Notes: generated from the sequence alone by a model not told the origin. A stretch of DNA of 64,000 bases from Kitasatospora sp. NBC_00458 (GCF_036013975.1 NZ_CP107904.1:7907001-7971000), one strand, 5' to 3'. Counted from the stretch's first letter, positions 26,548 to 35,832 are shown. Program-made: numbers and translations.

Positions 26548-27276
26548 CTACGCGGGGCGCGAAGTGGCCGCGATGCGCTCGGCGCGCAGCGCGTCGTACC
26601 AGGTGGTGTCGGCCGGCGGCAGGGCGTTGACGTCCAGTGCCAGCTTGATCAGCATGTCCGCGACGGCGGGGTTCCGCGCCATCACGGGGCCGTGCAGGTA
26701 GGTGCCGAAGACGGTGTCCCGCCAGGCGCCCTCGGTGCCGTCGCCGGTGCCGTTGCCCCGGCCGGCGGTGACCCGGGCCAGCGGCTGGACGCCCTGGCCG
26801 AGGTGGGTGACGCCCTGGTGGTTCTCGAACCCGGTCAGCTGCGGCAGGCCGAGCCGCGGGTCCACGTCGGCGAGCACGTCGCCGACGCACCGGGCGCCCT
26901 CGCCGCGGGCGGTCCAGACGTCCAGCAGGCCGAGGCCCGGCTCGCGCTGTCCGAGGTCGTTGACGAACTCGTGGCCCAGGATCTGGTAGCCGGCGCAGAC
27001 GGCGAAGATGATCGCGCCGTTCTCGGAGGCCCGGACCAGCCCGCTGTCGTTGCGCAGCCGCTCGGCGGCCAGTCGCTGCGGGCGGTCCTCGCCGCCGCCG
27101 ATCAGGTAGATGTCCCCGCTGGTGGGGACCGCCTGGTCGGAGCGGACGTCGATCCGGGTCACGTTGAGGTGGCGCTGGCGGGCCCGGCGCTCCACGACCA
27201 GGGCGTTGCCCCGGTCGCCGTAGGTGCTGAGCAGGTCCGGGTAGACCCAGACCACGCGCAGGCTGCTCTCACTCAT
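26548..27276 (-). CDS. gatD: Lipid II isoglutaminyl synthase, glutaminase subunit GatD
   Basis: A 242-residue class I (CobB/CobQ-type) glutamine amidotransferase. The nucleophile is Cys94 in FAVCAGYQILG and the catalytic His195 is in TYLHGPVMAR. It releases ammonia from glutamine for the MurT partner, which amidates the D-glutamate of lipid II; this modification aids cross-linking in Gram-positive walls. The ATG at 27276 is the family N-terminus (SLRVVWVYPDLLSTYGDRGN). It follows murT after 58 bp on the same strand and ends at a strong hairpin. Confidence 0.93.
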   Translation of the reverse strand: MSESSLRVVWVYPDLLSTYGDRGNALVVERRARQRHLNVTRIDVRSDQAVPTSGDIYLIGGGEDRPQRLAAERLRNDSGLVRASENGAIIFAVCAGYQILGHEFVNDLGQREPGLGLLDVWTARGEGARCVGDVLADVDPRLGLPQLTGFENHQGVTHLGQGVQPLARVTAGRGNGTGDGTEGAWRDTVFGTYLHGPVMARNPAVADMLIKLALDVNALPPADTTWYDALRAERIAATSRPA

Positions 27277-27334
27277 CCTCGAAGGCCTTCCGTGCGTGAC
27301 GTGCGTGCTGTGGGCTGCTGGAGCTGGACCGGCA

Positions 27335-28597
27335 TCAGCCGGCCACGACCTTCCGCAGCTGCTGGAAGGCGGTGTAGTTGGCGATCGCCTCGATCCGGCC
27401 GGGCGGGGCCATCCGGACGGCCTGCTCCAGCGAGTCCACCACGTGGAACTGCAGCCCGGCGACCTCCAGGCGGACGGCCAGGTCCAGCTTGCGCTGGCCC
27501 ATCACGAACACCGGGTGCCCGGCGAGGCGCTCGTAGTCGACGTCCCAGAGCCAGGAGGTGTCGGTGCCGTCCGCGTCCAGCGCGTTGACGGACAGGATGA
27601 CCGGCGTCGGCGGGCCGTCGATCAGCGAGAAGGTCTCCAGCCAGCCGGCCGGGTTCTTGGCCAGCAGCAGCCTTATGTCGCGGCCCTGGTACTGGACCAC
27701 GTCGTAGCGGCCGGCGACGGCGGTGACGGACTGCATCCGCTCCAGCGCGACCTGCGGCGAGACGCCGAAGACGGCGGCGACGGCGGCCGAGCTGGTGGCG
27801 TTGGCGAGGTTGGCCCGGCCGGGCAGCTGGAGCCGGATCGGCCAGGCGCCGCGCTGCGGGTCGATCACGTGGGTGCCCTGGAGCGCCCAGTGCGGGTTGG
27901 GCCGGCGGAAGCCGCACTCCTGGCAGAACCAGTCGTCGCCGGGGCGCTGCATCACACCGCCGCAGGCGGGGCAGGACCAGGCGTCCTCCTTCCACGCCTG
28001 TCCGGCGGCCACCCAGACCACCTTCTTGCAGGAGGACGCGGCCCAGGTCACCAGCGGGTCGTCCGCGTTGGCGATCACCACGGCCTCGGTGTCCTGCAGG
28101 CCCTCGCGCCACTTCTCGGCCATCATCCGGGTCTCGGCGGCGCGGTCGAGCTGGTCGCGGGAGAGGTTGAGCAGCGCGATGGCCTTGGGGTGGGTGTCCC
28201 GGGCGACTCCGGCCAGGTACTTCTCGTCCACCTCGATCACGCCGAAGCGGGCTTCCGAGCCCCCGGCCAGGGCGGAGGTGATGCCGGCCGGCATGTTGGC
28301 GCCCAGCGCGTTGGAGACGACCGGGCCAGCGGCGCGCAGGGCCTCGGCGATCAGCCGGGTGGTGGTGGTCTTGCCGTTGGTGGCGCTGACCAGGACCACG
28401 TCGAGGTGGTCGGCGAGGGTGGCGAGCAGATCGGGGTCGAGCCTCAGCGCGATCTTGCCGCCGATCACCGAGCCGCTGCCTCGGCCCGCCTTCTGGGAGA
28501 GGGCGGCGGCCACCTTGCCGGCCGTGACCGCGATCTTGGCGCGGGCGGGCAGCGAGGCGTCGCGTGCGCCTGTGGGCTCCGATTCGGTGCCTGCCAT
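27335..28597 (-). CDS. murT: Lipid II isoglutaminyl synthase, Mur-ligase subunit MurT
   Basis: A 420-residue Mur-ligase-like protein. The P-loop is SATNGKTTTTRLI at 71-83, the central ligase domain has VIANADDPLVTWAA, and a zinc-ribbon insert holds Cys209, Cys212, Cys225 and Cys228 as two CxxC pairs. DUF1727-type C-terminal sequence follows (LLLAKNPAGWLETFSLIDGP). It activates the D-Glu carboxylate of lipid II with ATP and uses ammonia from GatD. ATG 28597 follows AAGGAGG; a frame from 28642 is rejected because it lies before this ribosome site. Confidence 0.93.
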   Translation of the reverse strand: MAGTESEPTGARDASLPARAKIAVTAGKVAAALSQKAGRGSGSVIGGKIALRLDPDLLATLADHLDVVLVSATNGKTTTTRLIAEALRAAGPVVSNALGANMPAGITSALAGGSEARFGVIEVDEKYLAGVARDTHPKAIALLNLSRDQLDRAAETRMMAEKWREGLQDTEAVVIANADDPLVTWAASSCKKVVWVAAGQAWKEDAWSCPACGGVMQRPGDDWFCQECGFRRPNPHWALQGTHVIDPQRGAWPIRLQLPGRANLANATSSAAVAAVFGVSPQVALERMQSVTAVAGRYDVVQYQGRDIRLLLAKNPAGWLETFSLIDGPPTPVILSVNALDADGTDTSWLWDVDYERLAGHPVFVMGQRKLDLAVRLEVAGLQFHVVDSLEQAVRMAPPGRIEAIANYTAFQQLRKVVAG

Positions 28598-29069
28598 GCT
28601 CAGTGGTTCCTCCTTGCTGCGGCACCGCCCAGGACCGGACAACGGGCCGTGGGGCGGCGGGGACGGGATCAGCCTACCGACTCCGCCGCCCGGCTCGGTG
28701 CTCCGGACCCCACGCCGCCTGCTGCGACGGCTCCGGGGGACCGGTCCGGGAGGGCCTGACGCGGCGTCATGACCGGCGGTGTACGGAGGGGCCGTTCGCC
28801 GTCGGGGACGCGGATCCGGCGCCCGCCGGTTCCCGGGCGCGCGCCGTCCGGGCGCACCCGCCCCGGGCCGGACGGCGGGGGTGCCGTCCGGCCCGGGGCG
28901 GGTGTGGCCCTTGGTGAGGATGTGGTGAAGAAATGACCTTCCGATTACCCCGTGGACGCTGGGTGCACAGCCCGGAAGCCGGCTCCGGCGTCGGGCGCCC
29001 GGCAGGGTCCGGGAAGGTCCGGGAGGTCCGGGAGGTCCGGCAGGCCCCGGGCGGCCCGGGAGGGCGGAC
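28598..29069. other. Intergenic region upstream of murT
   Basis: The gap is 472 bp, with the murT promoter expected near its left end. A strong hairpin is listed separately, and 29007-29046 holds three to four imperfect copies of GGTCCGGGA. I see no supported gene. Confidence 0.45.
28855..28904. terminator. Long hairpin, probable terminator of the ACT-GNAT transcript
   Basis: A perfect 21-bp stem (28855-28875 with 28884-28904) with an 8-nt loop lies 165 bp beyond the ACT-GNAT gene on the minus strand. Confidence 0.65.
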
Positions 29070-30533
29070 CTACCGGCCCGGCCGGGTCTGCCACGGCACC
29101 GGGAGCTCCTCGGCGGCCTCCGCGAGGTGCGCGGTGATCACCAGGGTGCCCTCGTCGACCTGGTAGTCCAGCGGCGCCGCCAGCTTGCGCATGGTGGCGA
29201 TCAGGCCGGTGTTGGAGGACTGCGTGACGGCGTACACCGTCTCCACACCGGCCTCCAGCGCCAGCGCCGACATCCGCCGCATCAGGTCGAGGCCCAGCCC
29301 CCGCCGCTGCCAGGCGTCCTCGACCAGCACGGCCACCTCGGCGCTGTCGTCGTCCCACATCAGGTGCCCGAGGGCGACGATCCGCCCGTCGGAGGCCTCC
29401 ACCGCCAGCGTCTGGCCGTGCCGCGGGTCCAGCAGGTGGTTCAGGTACCGGTCGGCGTCCCGGACCGGGCCGTGGTACCGCTTGCGCAGGGTGTCGGGGG
29501 AGCAGCGGCGGTGCATCGCCAGCGCCGCCTCCTTGTCCTCGGCGTCCGCGCGCCGCACGGTCACGTCGGCCCCGGTCGGCACCGTCAGCCGGGCCCGGAC
29601 GTCCGGCACCCGGGGGCCGAGCAGGGTGTCCAGCTCCACCAGGGCCTGGGCCCGGGCGAACTCGGTCGGGGTGAACGGCAGGTGCGGCCGGGTGAGCTCG
29701 ATCAGGTCCCCGGACGGCACGGGCAGCCGCATCACGTGCCCGTCCACCCCGGCGGCGGACCGCTCGGCCGCGCCCGGGAACTGCCGGATGCTGCACTGCC
29801 CGAACAGCTGCCGCAGCGCGATCGGCAGCTCGGCGGCGTCCAGCGCGGTCCGGGTGGCCAGCGCCAGCACGTGGGTGGGGACGTCCACCAGGTCGTGCGC
29901 GTCCGCCGGGTCGGTCCAGATGTCGTGCCCGCCGGCCGCCGCCACCAGGGCGGCCAGCTCGGTCCGGCCGAGCGAGCGCGGCGCCCGGACGAAGAACTCG
30001 TCGACGGCGCCCGCCGGCAGCGGGTGGGACTGCATCGAGACGATGTTCACCTGCCGTTCGGCGAACGCCGTGCAGACCCGGGCCAGACTGCCGGGAGAGT
30101 CCTGCACCGTGGTGCGGACCCGCCAGAGCGCGGTCTCCTCGAAGGCGTGCAGCGGGCCCTTCAGCGGCTCCTCCGCCGACGCCCCGCCCGTACCGCGGCC
30201 CGTACCGCCGCCTGCTCCGGCCGCGGTCCGCGGGGGCGGGGGCGCGTCCGGCGCGGGTGGGCCGTGCAGCTGGTGGCGGTGCGACCACCAGGTGTGGAAC
30301 AGCGCCGTGGCCAGCAGGGCGACCGCGGAGGCCGCGAGCACCACCGGGCCCTCCGGCCCGTGCACCACGAGCTTGGCGACCAGGTCGGCGGCGGTCACCG
30401 AGAGGAAGACGGCGGCGAGTTCGACGGAGTCGCGGCGCCAGCGGTGGGTGCGGGCGCCGCGCCGCTGGGCACGGGAGGGGGTCGGGGTCCGGTTCTGGGC
30501 GGTCTCGGTCGTCAGCTGCTCCGTGTGCTCCAT
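29070..30533 (-). CDS. Membrane-linked ACT-GNAT fusion acetyltransferase
   Basis: A 487-residue fusion. Residues ~37-80 hold two hydrophobic segments (LAAVFLSVTAADLVAKLVV, then VVLAASAVALLATALFHTWW). A Pro/Gly-rich linker follows (~93-118), then an ACT-type amino-acid-binding domain (~135-205, DSPGSLARVCTAFAERQVNI). The GNAT domain is C-terminal (~325-475), with the acetyl-CoA loop QRRGLGLDLMRRM. Soluble actinobacterial proteins pairing ACT and GNAT domains are amino-acid-regulated lysine acetyltransferases acting on acetyl-CoA synthetase. The membrane part is unusual. The substrate here is inferred only. ATG 30533 begins the basic N-tail. Confidence 0.82.
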   Translation of the reverse strand: MEHTEQLTTETAQNRTPTPSRAQRRGARTHRWRRDSVELAAVFLSVTAADLVAKLVVHGPEGPVVLAASAVALLATALFHTWWSHRHQLHGPPAPDAPPPPRTAAGAGGGTGRGTGGASAEEPLKGPLHAFEETALWRVRTTVQDSPGSLARVCTAFAERQVNIVSMQSHPLPAGAVDEFFVRAPRSLGRTELAALVAAAGGHDIWTDPADAHDLVDVPTHVLALATRTALDAAELPIALRQLFGQCSIRQFPGAAERSAAGVDGHVMRLPVPSGDLIELTRPHLPFTPTEFARAQALVELDTLLGPRVPDVRARLTVPTGADVTVRRADAEDKEAALAMHRRCSPDTLRKRYHGPVRDADRYLNHLLDPRHGQTLAVEASDGRIVALGHLMWDDDSAEVAVLVEDAWQRRGLGLDLMRRMSALALEAGVETVYAVTQSSNTGLIATMRKLAAPLDYQVDEGTLVITAHLAEAAEELPVPWQTRPGR

Positions 30534-30691
30534 GCCATCAATCTGCCGCTTCGGTGTTTCACGATCACGAATCCCCCGTGACCTGACGGTTAATGGTGTC
30601 GGCCGACGGCCTCACGGGGCGCCCGGCGGGCGGGCGGACCGCCCGCGCCACGCGGTGGCCGCCTCCGAAGGGCCGGTTCAGGGCGTCCGGT

Positions 30692-32119
30692 TCAGGGGGC
30701 GGTCTGTTCGGCGGCGGCGGCCTTCACCTCGGCGAGCAGGAGTTCGAGGTCCGCCTCGGTGGTGGCCGCGTTGAGGAGGCAGGCGCGGAGCATCTCGCGC
30801 TCGCCGAGGCGGGCGCCGGTGACGAAGACCCGGCCGCGCCGCTGGACGGCGACCGGCAGCCGGCGGTTGAGCGCGTCGACCGCCTCCTCGTCCAGGCCCG
30901 GCGGCCGGAGGCGGAACGCCACGATCGATGTCCGGACCTCCGCCAGCAGCTCGAACTCCTCGTCCGCCGCGACCAGTTCGCCGAGCCGGCGGGCCAGTGC
31001 GGTGCACCGGGCGATGTCCTCGGCGAGGCCGTCGCGGCCCCGGTGGGCGATGGTCGCCCACACCTTGAGCGCGCGGAACGGGCGGGTCTGCTCGGTGCCG
31101 TACTCGGAGAACCAGCCCAGATCGCCGGCCGCCTCGTCCCGCAGGTAGGAGGGGACGAGGCTGAAGGCGGAGCGCAGCTCCTCGGTGTCGCGGACCAGCG
31201 CGCAGCCGCAGTCGACCGGGACGCCGAGCCACTTGTGCGGGTCCAGGGCGAGCGAGTCGGCCCGCTCCAGCCCCGCGTAGCGGTGCGCGATCACCGGGTC
31301 GAGGACGCCGAACGCCCCGTACGCGCCGTCCACGTGCAGCCAGAGCCGCTCCTCGGCGCAGAGGTCGGCGATCGGTTCGAAGGGGTCGACCGCTCCGGTG
31401 CCGACCGTTCCGGCGGACGCCACCACCAGGAAGGGCAGCAGCCCGGCGGCCCGGTCGCGGGCGACGGCGGCCCGCAGGTCGGCGGTGTCCAGCAGGCCGT
31501 CCGGACCGGTGGCCACCGTGCGCAGGTGCCGGCTGCCGAGGCCCAGCAGCTCGGCGGCCTTGCGGACGCAGGAGTGGGTCTCGCCGGTGACGTAGCCGAC
31601 CAGCGGCGGCATGCCGGCCAGGCCGTCCTCGCGGACGTCCCAGCCGGCCTCGCGGGCGGCGCGGTTGCGGGCCGCGGCCAGGCAGACGATGGTCGCCATC
31701 GAGGTGCCGGAGGTGAGCAGCCCGCCGCCGGCCGGGTGCGGGAAGCCGACCAGCTCGGCGATCCAGCGGACCACGGCGCGTTCGAGGTGGACGTCGGCGT
31801 GGTCGCCGCCGGCCGAGCTCGGGTTCATCGCGGCGGCGGCGAAGGCGGCGAGCACGCCGGCCGGGGCGGGGGCGGAGTTGACCCAGCCGAAGAACCGCGG
31901 GTGGCCGTTGCCCATCGGGTACGGCAGCACGTCGCGGCCGACGGCCGCCAGCAGCTCGGCCATGGGGCGGCCGTCGGCCGGCAGCGGCGCGTCCAGCAGG
32001 GCGCGGCGGGCGCCGTCGTCCATCGGCTGCCAGACGGGGCGGCCGGTGAGTCCGGCCAGGTGGTCGGCGACCAGGTCGGCGGCGGTGTGGGCGGCGGCGC
32101 GGAAGTCCTCGGCGGTCAC
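30692..32119 (-). CDS. Pyridoxal phosphate-dependent group II decarboxylase
   Basis: A 475-residue PLP enzyme of the aromatic/glutamate decarboxylase family. The PLP lysine is Lys296 in LDPHKWLG, with LHVDGAYGAFG upstream (the Asp for the pyridine nitrogen) and His182 in TGETHSC stacking on the cofactor. Residues 1-75 form the usual N-terminal segment, with PHPAGGGLLTSGTSMATIVC after it. The likely substrates are an aromatic or acidic amino acid; the sequence does not decide. It starts at GTG after CTGGAGC. It is followed by a Cys/His-rich secreted-protein gene on the same strand. Confidence 0.88.
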   Translation of the reverse strand: MTAEDFRAAAHTAADLVADHLAGLTGRPVWQPMDDGARRALLDAPLPADGRPMAELLAAVGRDVLPYPMGNGHPRFFGWVNSAPAPAGVLAAFAAAAMNPSSAGGDHADVHLERAVVRWIAELVGFPHPAGGGLLTSGTSMATIVCLAAARNRAAREAGWDVREDGLAGMPPLVGYVTGETHSCVRKAAELLGLGSRHLRTVATGPDGLLDTADLRAAVARDRAAGLLPFLVVASAGTVGTGAVDPFEPIADLCAEERLWLHVDGAYGAFGVLDPVIAHRYAGLERADSLALDPHKWLGVPVDCGCALVRDTEELRSAFSLVPSYLRDEAAGDLGWFSEYGTEQTRPFRALKVWATIAHRGRDGLAEDIARCTALARRLGELVAADEEFELLAEVRTSIVAFRLRPPGLDEEAVDALNRRLPVAVQRRGRVFVTGARLGEREMLRACLLNAATTEADLELLLAEVKAAAAEQTAP

Positions 32120-32202
32120 GGTGGTGCTCCAGCAGGGGGAGGAGGCCTGGTGGCGCGGCGTCCTCGGCGCACCTGGGATCAGGGGGCCGATCGTACGAGA
32201 AA

Positions 32203-32226
32203 GGCCCGCGCCGTGCGGCGCGGGCC
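32203..32226 (-). terminator. Terminator between the Cys/His protein and the decarboxylase
   Basis: A perfect 10-bp stem (32203-32212 with 32217-32226) with loop GTGC. On the minus strand it is followed by TTTCTC, as expected for a factor-independent stop after the Cys/His protein gene. Confidence 0.75.
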
Positions 32227-32290
32227 CACTCCCCGGACGGGGCCGGACGGGGCCGGACGGGATGGAACGGGGCCGGTCCGGCCGGTCCGG

Positions 32291-33436
32291 TCAGTCCAGC
32301 GAGGAGGACAGCCCGCCCGCGGAGCGGCAGTAGCCCTGCATCTCCGGGTTGGTGATCTTGGCGCAGAGCCGGCCGGCGGCGCCCGCGTCCGTGTAGTTGA
32401 CCGTGTAGTAACTGACCAGGCCCTCCGCGCAGGCCTTGCGCTGCGAGGCGTCGGCGGCGGTGGCGCACTGCTGGGCCGCCCAGTCCTCGCGGTCCAGGTT
32501 GTACTTCATGGTGCGCGAGCCGACGCCGCGGCTGCAGTCCACCGAACCGCCGCTGGCCTTGCCGTTGAGGCACCACTTCAGGGCCTCGGCGTACACCTCG
32601 GGGTGGTTCGGGTAGTCGTGCGAGGAGAGGTAGAAGGTCGGCGCGTAGAAGAAGCAGGCCGACTGGAACAGCGACGGCTGCTCCTTGCACGGGTAGAGCG
32701 GGTCCTGGGCGAGCTTGTCGGCCGGCAGGTTCGCCTTCGCCTTCTCGTCCTCCTCGTCCGGTCCGAAGAGCTGCATGAACAGGCCCTCCGAGCAGCGGAT
32801 CCGGTTCTGGTCGGTGGTGAACTTGTTGCACAGGTCGCGCGCCTTGGCCACGTCCTGCTTGGCGACGAACATGGTGCCGTGGCCGACGCCGTGGATGCAC
32901 GGGCCGCTGTTCTTGGGCGCGCACAGCTTGAGCAGGTCCGTCTCGGGCTGGGCGGAGGCGTTCAGCATCTCCTCGACCGCGCCGTGCAGGTAGCCGGCGG
33001 CGCAGGTCTCGTGCGGGAAGGAGATGACCTTCTGGAAGTCGGCGTTGAACCGCTTGACCGCCGCGTGCCCGAGCTCGTGCGCGATCGGGTGGCAGAACCG
33101 CACGGTGTACGGCAGCTGCTTGGTGATCCGGTCGAGGTCCGCCAGCGCGACGCCGGGGTCGGTGGACTCCATCTCGGCCATCAGCTTGTTGCGCAGCGTC
33201 GAACGGGTCCACACCGCCGGGTCCCCGGTCGGGGTGGCGCTCGCGGCGGGCTGCGCGGACCCGGCGGGCGCGGCGCCGGCCGTGCCGCCCGCGGTGTTCG
33301 CGCCGGTGCTCCCCGGTGCGGCCGGTCCGGCCACCGCGGCGGCCTGGTCGGGGGTCCAGTCGGTGACGGCCACCGACCCCAGGCCCAGGACCCCCAGCAG
33401 CAGGGCGGTGAGAATCGCGAAGGCTCGCGGTTGCAT
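32291..33436 (-). CDS. Secreted Cys/His-repeat protein of unknown function
   Basis: A 381-residue protein with a signal peptide or membrane anchor (PRAFAILTALLLGVLGLGSV), a low-complexity Ala/Gly/Pro linker (about 30-75), and then a domain built of repeating Cys/His units. These include FCHPIAHELGHAAVKRF, PHETCAAGYLHGAVEE, GPCIHGVGHGTMF, RCSEGLFMQLFG, ACFFYAPTFYL, DCSRGVGSRTM and ACAEGLVSYY. The pattern C-x(2-6)-G-x(2)-H suggests metal or haem binding, or a disulphide-rich fold. HELGH resembles a zinc-protease motif but no partner Glu/Asp is clear. No family is recognised. ATG 33436 is chosen because it is followed at once by the signal helix. Confidence 0.75.
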   Translation of the reverse strand: MQPRAFAILTALLLGVLGLGSVAVTDWTPDQAAAVAGPAAPGSTGANTAGGTAGAAPAGSAQPAASATPTGDPAVWTRSTLRNKLMAEMESTDPGVALADLDRITKQLPYTVRFCHPIAHELGHAAVKRFNADFQKVISFPHETCAAGYLHGAVEEMLNASAQPETDLLKLCAPKNSGPCIHGVGHGTMFVAKQDVAKARDLCNKFTTDQNRIRCSEGLFMQLFGPDEEDEKAKANLPADKLAQDPLYPCKEQPSLFQSACFFYAPTFYLSSHDYPNHPEVYAEALKWCLNGKASGGSVDCSRGVGSRTMKYNLDREDWAAQQCATAADASQRKACAEGLVSYYTVNYTDAGAAGRLCAKITNPEMQGYCRSAGGLSSSLD

Positions 33437-33614
33437 GGCGGAGATCCCCCGGCGGATCGAGACGGACGGGTCGCTCCCCATCCTGACGGCACGGGCGTGG
33501 GATTCCGCGTTTTCGACCGCCATTCGGGAGGTGTCGGCGACGCTACCGCACGTCCTGACCGGTCAACGAGGCGGGATGGCCCCGGTCACCGGCCGTTTCG
33601 GGGGCGGTCGGCGG

Positions 33615-33648
33615 CCGGACGGCGCAGCGGGCGCGGTGCGCCGTCCGG
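33615..33648 (-). terminator. Terminator downstream of asnB
   Basis: A perfect 12-bp stem (33615-33626 with 33637-33648) with a 10-nt loop lies 17 bp beyond the asnB stop on the minus strand. Confidence 0.75.
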
Positions 33649-33664
33649 GGGAACCGACGGGGGG

Positions 33665-35515
33665 TCAGAGCTCCAGTGAGACCTGGTACTCCGTCAGCCA
33701 GGCGTTGAGGTCGAGCGCCAGGTCGACGGAGAGCCGGACCGACTGCGGGTCCGTGTCCGGCGCGAGCGCGTCGGCCAGTCCCCGCCGGTCCAGGAGGTCG
33801 AGCACCGGGGCGCCGGGGGAGGCGGTCAGCTCGGCGAGCTCGCTGCGGAGCATCTCCGGGTAGTGCGGGTCCTGGACGCTCGGGTAGGGGGCCTTCATCC
33901 GGTCGGCGATCTCGGCCGGCAGGACGTTCCGGACGGCGGCGCGCAGCAGGCTCTTCTCCCGGCCGTCGAAGTTCTTCATCGACCAGGGCGTGTTGAAGAC
34001 GTACTGCACCAGCCGGTGGTCGCAGAACGGGACCCGCACCTCCAGCCCGGTGGCCATGCTCATCCGGTCCTTGCGGTCCAGCAGGATGCAGACGAACCGG
34101 GTCAGGTTGAGGTACGAGATCTCCCGCATCCGCCGCTCGAACGGGTCGGCGTCCGGCAGGTGCGGGACTTCGGCGAGCGCCTCCCGGTACCGGGCGTGCC
34201 GGTAGCCGGCCAGGTCGAGCTTGCCGAGCAGCCCCCGGTCCAGCAGCTGTTCGCGCGGGCCCGCGCCCGCCCCGCCGAGCCCGGTCAGCGAGGCCGCCCA
34301 GGGGAAGTCGTCGGCGTTCACGGCCTTCGGGTCGTGGAACCAGCTGTAGCCGCCGAACAGCTCGTCCGCCGACTCGCCGGACAGCGCCACCGTCGACTGC
34401 AGGCGCACCCCCTTGAAGAGGAGCAGCAGGGAGGTGTCCATGTCGCCGAAGCCGCCCGGCAGGTCCCGGGCGCGCAGCGCGGCGATCCGGTGCGCCCGGT
34501 CGGTGAGGGCGGTGCTGTCCAGCTCGATCACCCGGTGGTCGGCGCCCACGTACCGGGCGAGCAGTGCGGCGTACGGGCCGTCCGGCGTGGAGCGGACCGC
34601 GTCCGGGTGGAAGTGCTCGCTCTGCCCGGCGAAGTCGACCGCGAAGGAGCGGACCGGGCCGGCGCCCGCCGCGCGCAGGGCCTTGGCGGCCAGCGCGGTG
34701 ACGGCGCTGGAGTCGAGGCCGCCGGAGAGCAGCGAGCAGAGCGGCACGTCGGCGTCCAGCTGGCGGTGGACGATGTCGTCGAGCAGGGCCCGGACGGTGG
34801 CGACGGTGGTGGCGAGGTCCTGGGTGTGCTCGCGCGCCTCCAGTGCCCAGTAGCGGCGGACGGTGACGCCGGTGCGGCGCACCCGGACCACGTGGCCGGG
34901 CCGGACCTCGGCGATGCCCCGGTACGGGGTGAGGCCCGGGGTCCTGGCCAGGGCCAGCAGCTCGCGCAGCCCGTCCAGGTCGACCACCGCGGGCACGTCC
35001 GGGTGGGCGAGCAGGGCCTTCGGCTCGGAGCCGAAGACCACGCCGTCCGGGGTGGGGTGGTAGTGCAGAGGCTTGACGCCCATCCGGTCGCGGACCAGCA
35101 GCAGTTCCTCGCTGCGGGCGTCCCACACCGCGAAGGCGAACATGCCGTTGAGCCGCTCGGCGAGGTGCTCGCCCCACTCCAGGTAGGCGTGCAGCACCAC
35201 CTCGGTGTCGCTGCGGGTGCGGAAGCGGTGGCCGGCGGCCTCCAGCTCGGCGCGCAGTTCGCGGTGGTTGTACACCTCGCCGCTGTAGGTGAGGGCGGCG
35301 AGCGTCCGGCCGTCGTGCTCGACGGTCATCGGCTGGACGCCGCCCTCGACGTCGATCACGGCGAGGCGGCGGTGGCCGAGCGCGGCGTGCCGCTCCAGGT
35401 GGAGCCCGCCGGCGTCCGGGCCGCGGCAGACCTGGGTGGCGGTCATCGCGTCGAGCACTGGGCGTTCGAGGGTGAGGTCGCGGTCGTAGGCGACCCATCC
35501 GGTGATCCCGCACAT
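33665..35515 (-). CDS. asnB: Glutamine-hydrolysing asparagine synthetase
   Basis: A 616-residue protein. The N-terminal Ntn glutaminase has the nucleophile Cys2 (MCGITGWVAYDRD). The C-terminal synthetase has an ATP-PPase loop, SLLSGGLDSSAVTAL, near residue 250. The cysteine must be at position 2, which fixes ATG 35515 over a TTG 6 nt upstream; GGAGG precedes it. It converts aspartate, glutamine and ATP to asparagine. It is a single gene with its own terminator. It lies near glmS, which has the same Ntn glutaminase fold, but this is not a shared operon. Confidence 0.95.
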   Translation of the reverse strand: MCGITGWVAYDRDLTLERPVLDAMTATQVCRGPDAGGLHLERHAALGHRRLAVIDVEGGVQPMTVEHDGRTLAALTYSGEVYNHRELRAELEAAGHRFRTRSDTEVVLHAYLEWGEHLAERLNGMFAFAVWDARSEELLLVRDRMGVKPLHYHPTPDGVVFGSEPKALLAHPDVPAVVDLDGLRELLALARTPGLTPYRGIAEVRPGHVVRVRRTGVTVRRYWALEAREHTQDLATTVATVRALLDDIVHRQLDADVPLCSLLSGGLDSSAVTALAAKALRAAGAGPVRSFAVDFAGQSEHFHPDAVRSTPDGPYAALLARYVGADHRVIELDSTALTDRAHRIAALRARDLPGGFGDMDTSLLLLFKGVRLQSTVALSGESADELFGGYSWFHDPKAVNADDFPWAASLTGLGGAGAGPREQLLDRGLLGKLDLAGYRHARYREALAEVPHLPDADPFERRMREISYLNLTRFVCILLDRKDRMSMATGLEVRVPFCDHRLVQYVFNTPWSMKNFDGREKSLLRAAVRNVLPAEIADRMKAPYPSVQDPHYPEMLRSELAELTASPGAPVLDLLDRRGLADALAPDTDPQSVRLSVDLALDLNAWLTEYQVSLEL

Positions 35516-35832
35516 CAGCAAGCCTCCGGTTCTTCCGACACGAATCTCCGAGACGAATCCGGTGTCGTGATCCGTCTCCCCCGATGCGTAGGCGGGGAAT
35601 CACGCTACGTGGTGGTGCGTATCCCTACAAGGGCGTGTCGGCGGGGCCCGGCGCCTTCCGCGGCCCGTCCGCCCGGTCGTCCGGCGGTTTTCCCGGCCGC
35701 CGGTGGGAGCGGGTGTTCGACGGACGGATCCGTGCCCGAATCAGGCGGGACGTCCTTCGAATGCGCGAAGCCTGCCCGAATTCGGGCAGGATCTTTGATC
35801 TCGGCGCCGGACGCGGCCTAGGCTCCCCACTC
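35516..35832. other. Divergent control region between asnB and the small conserved gene
   Basis: The gap is 317 bp with no gene. It includes a perfect 20-bp palindrome and a degenerate partner 40 bp upstream (see next entry). Both divergent promoters should lie here. Confidence 0.5.
35733..35790. promoter_or_regulatory. Palindromic operator candidate with an upstream half-site
   Basis: CCTGCCCGAATTCGGGCAGG at 35771-35790 is a perfect 20-bp dyad. TGCCCGAAT occurs inside it (35773) and again exactly 40 bp upstream (35733), on the same face of the helix. Confidence 0.55.

Noticed and set aside
33068..33110. Zinc metalloprotease site (HELGH) in the Cys/His protein
   Set aside because: The wider protein is made of repeating Cys/His units and lacks a clear third ligand, so a protease call is not supported.
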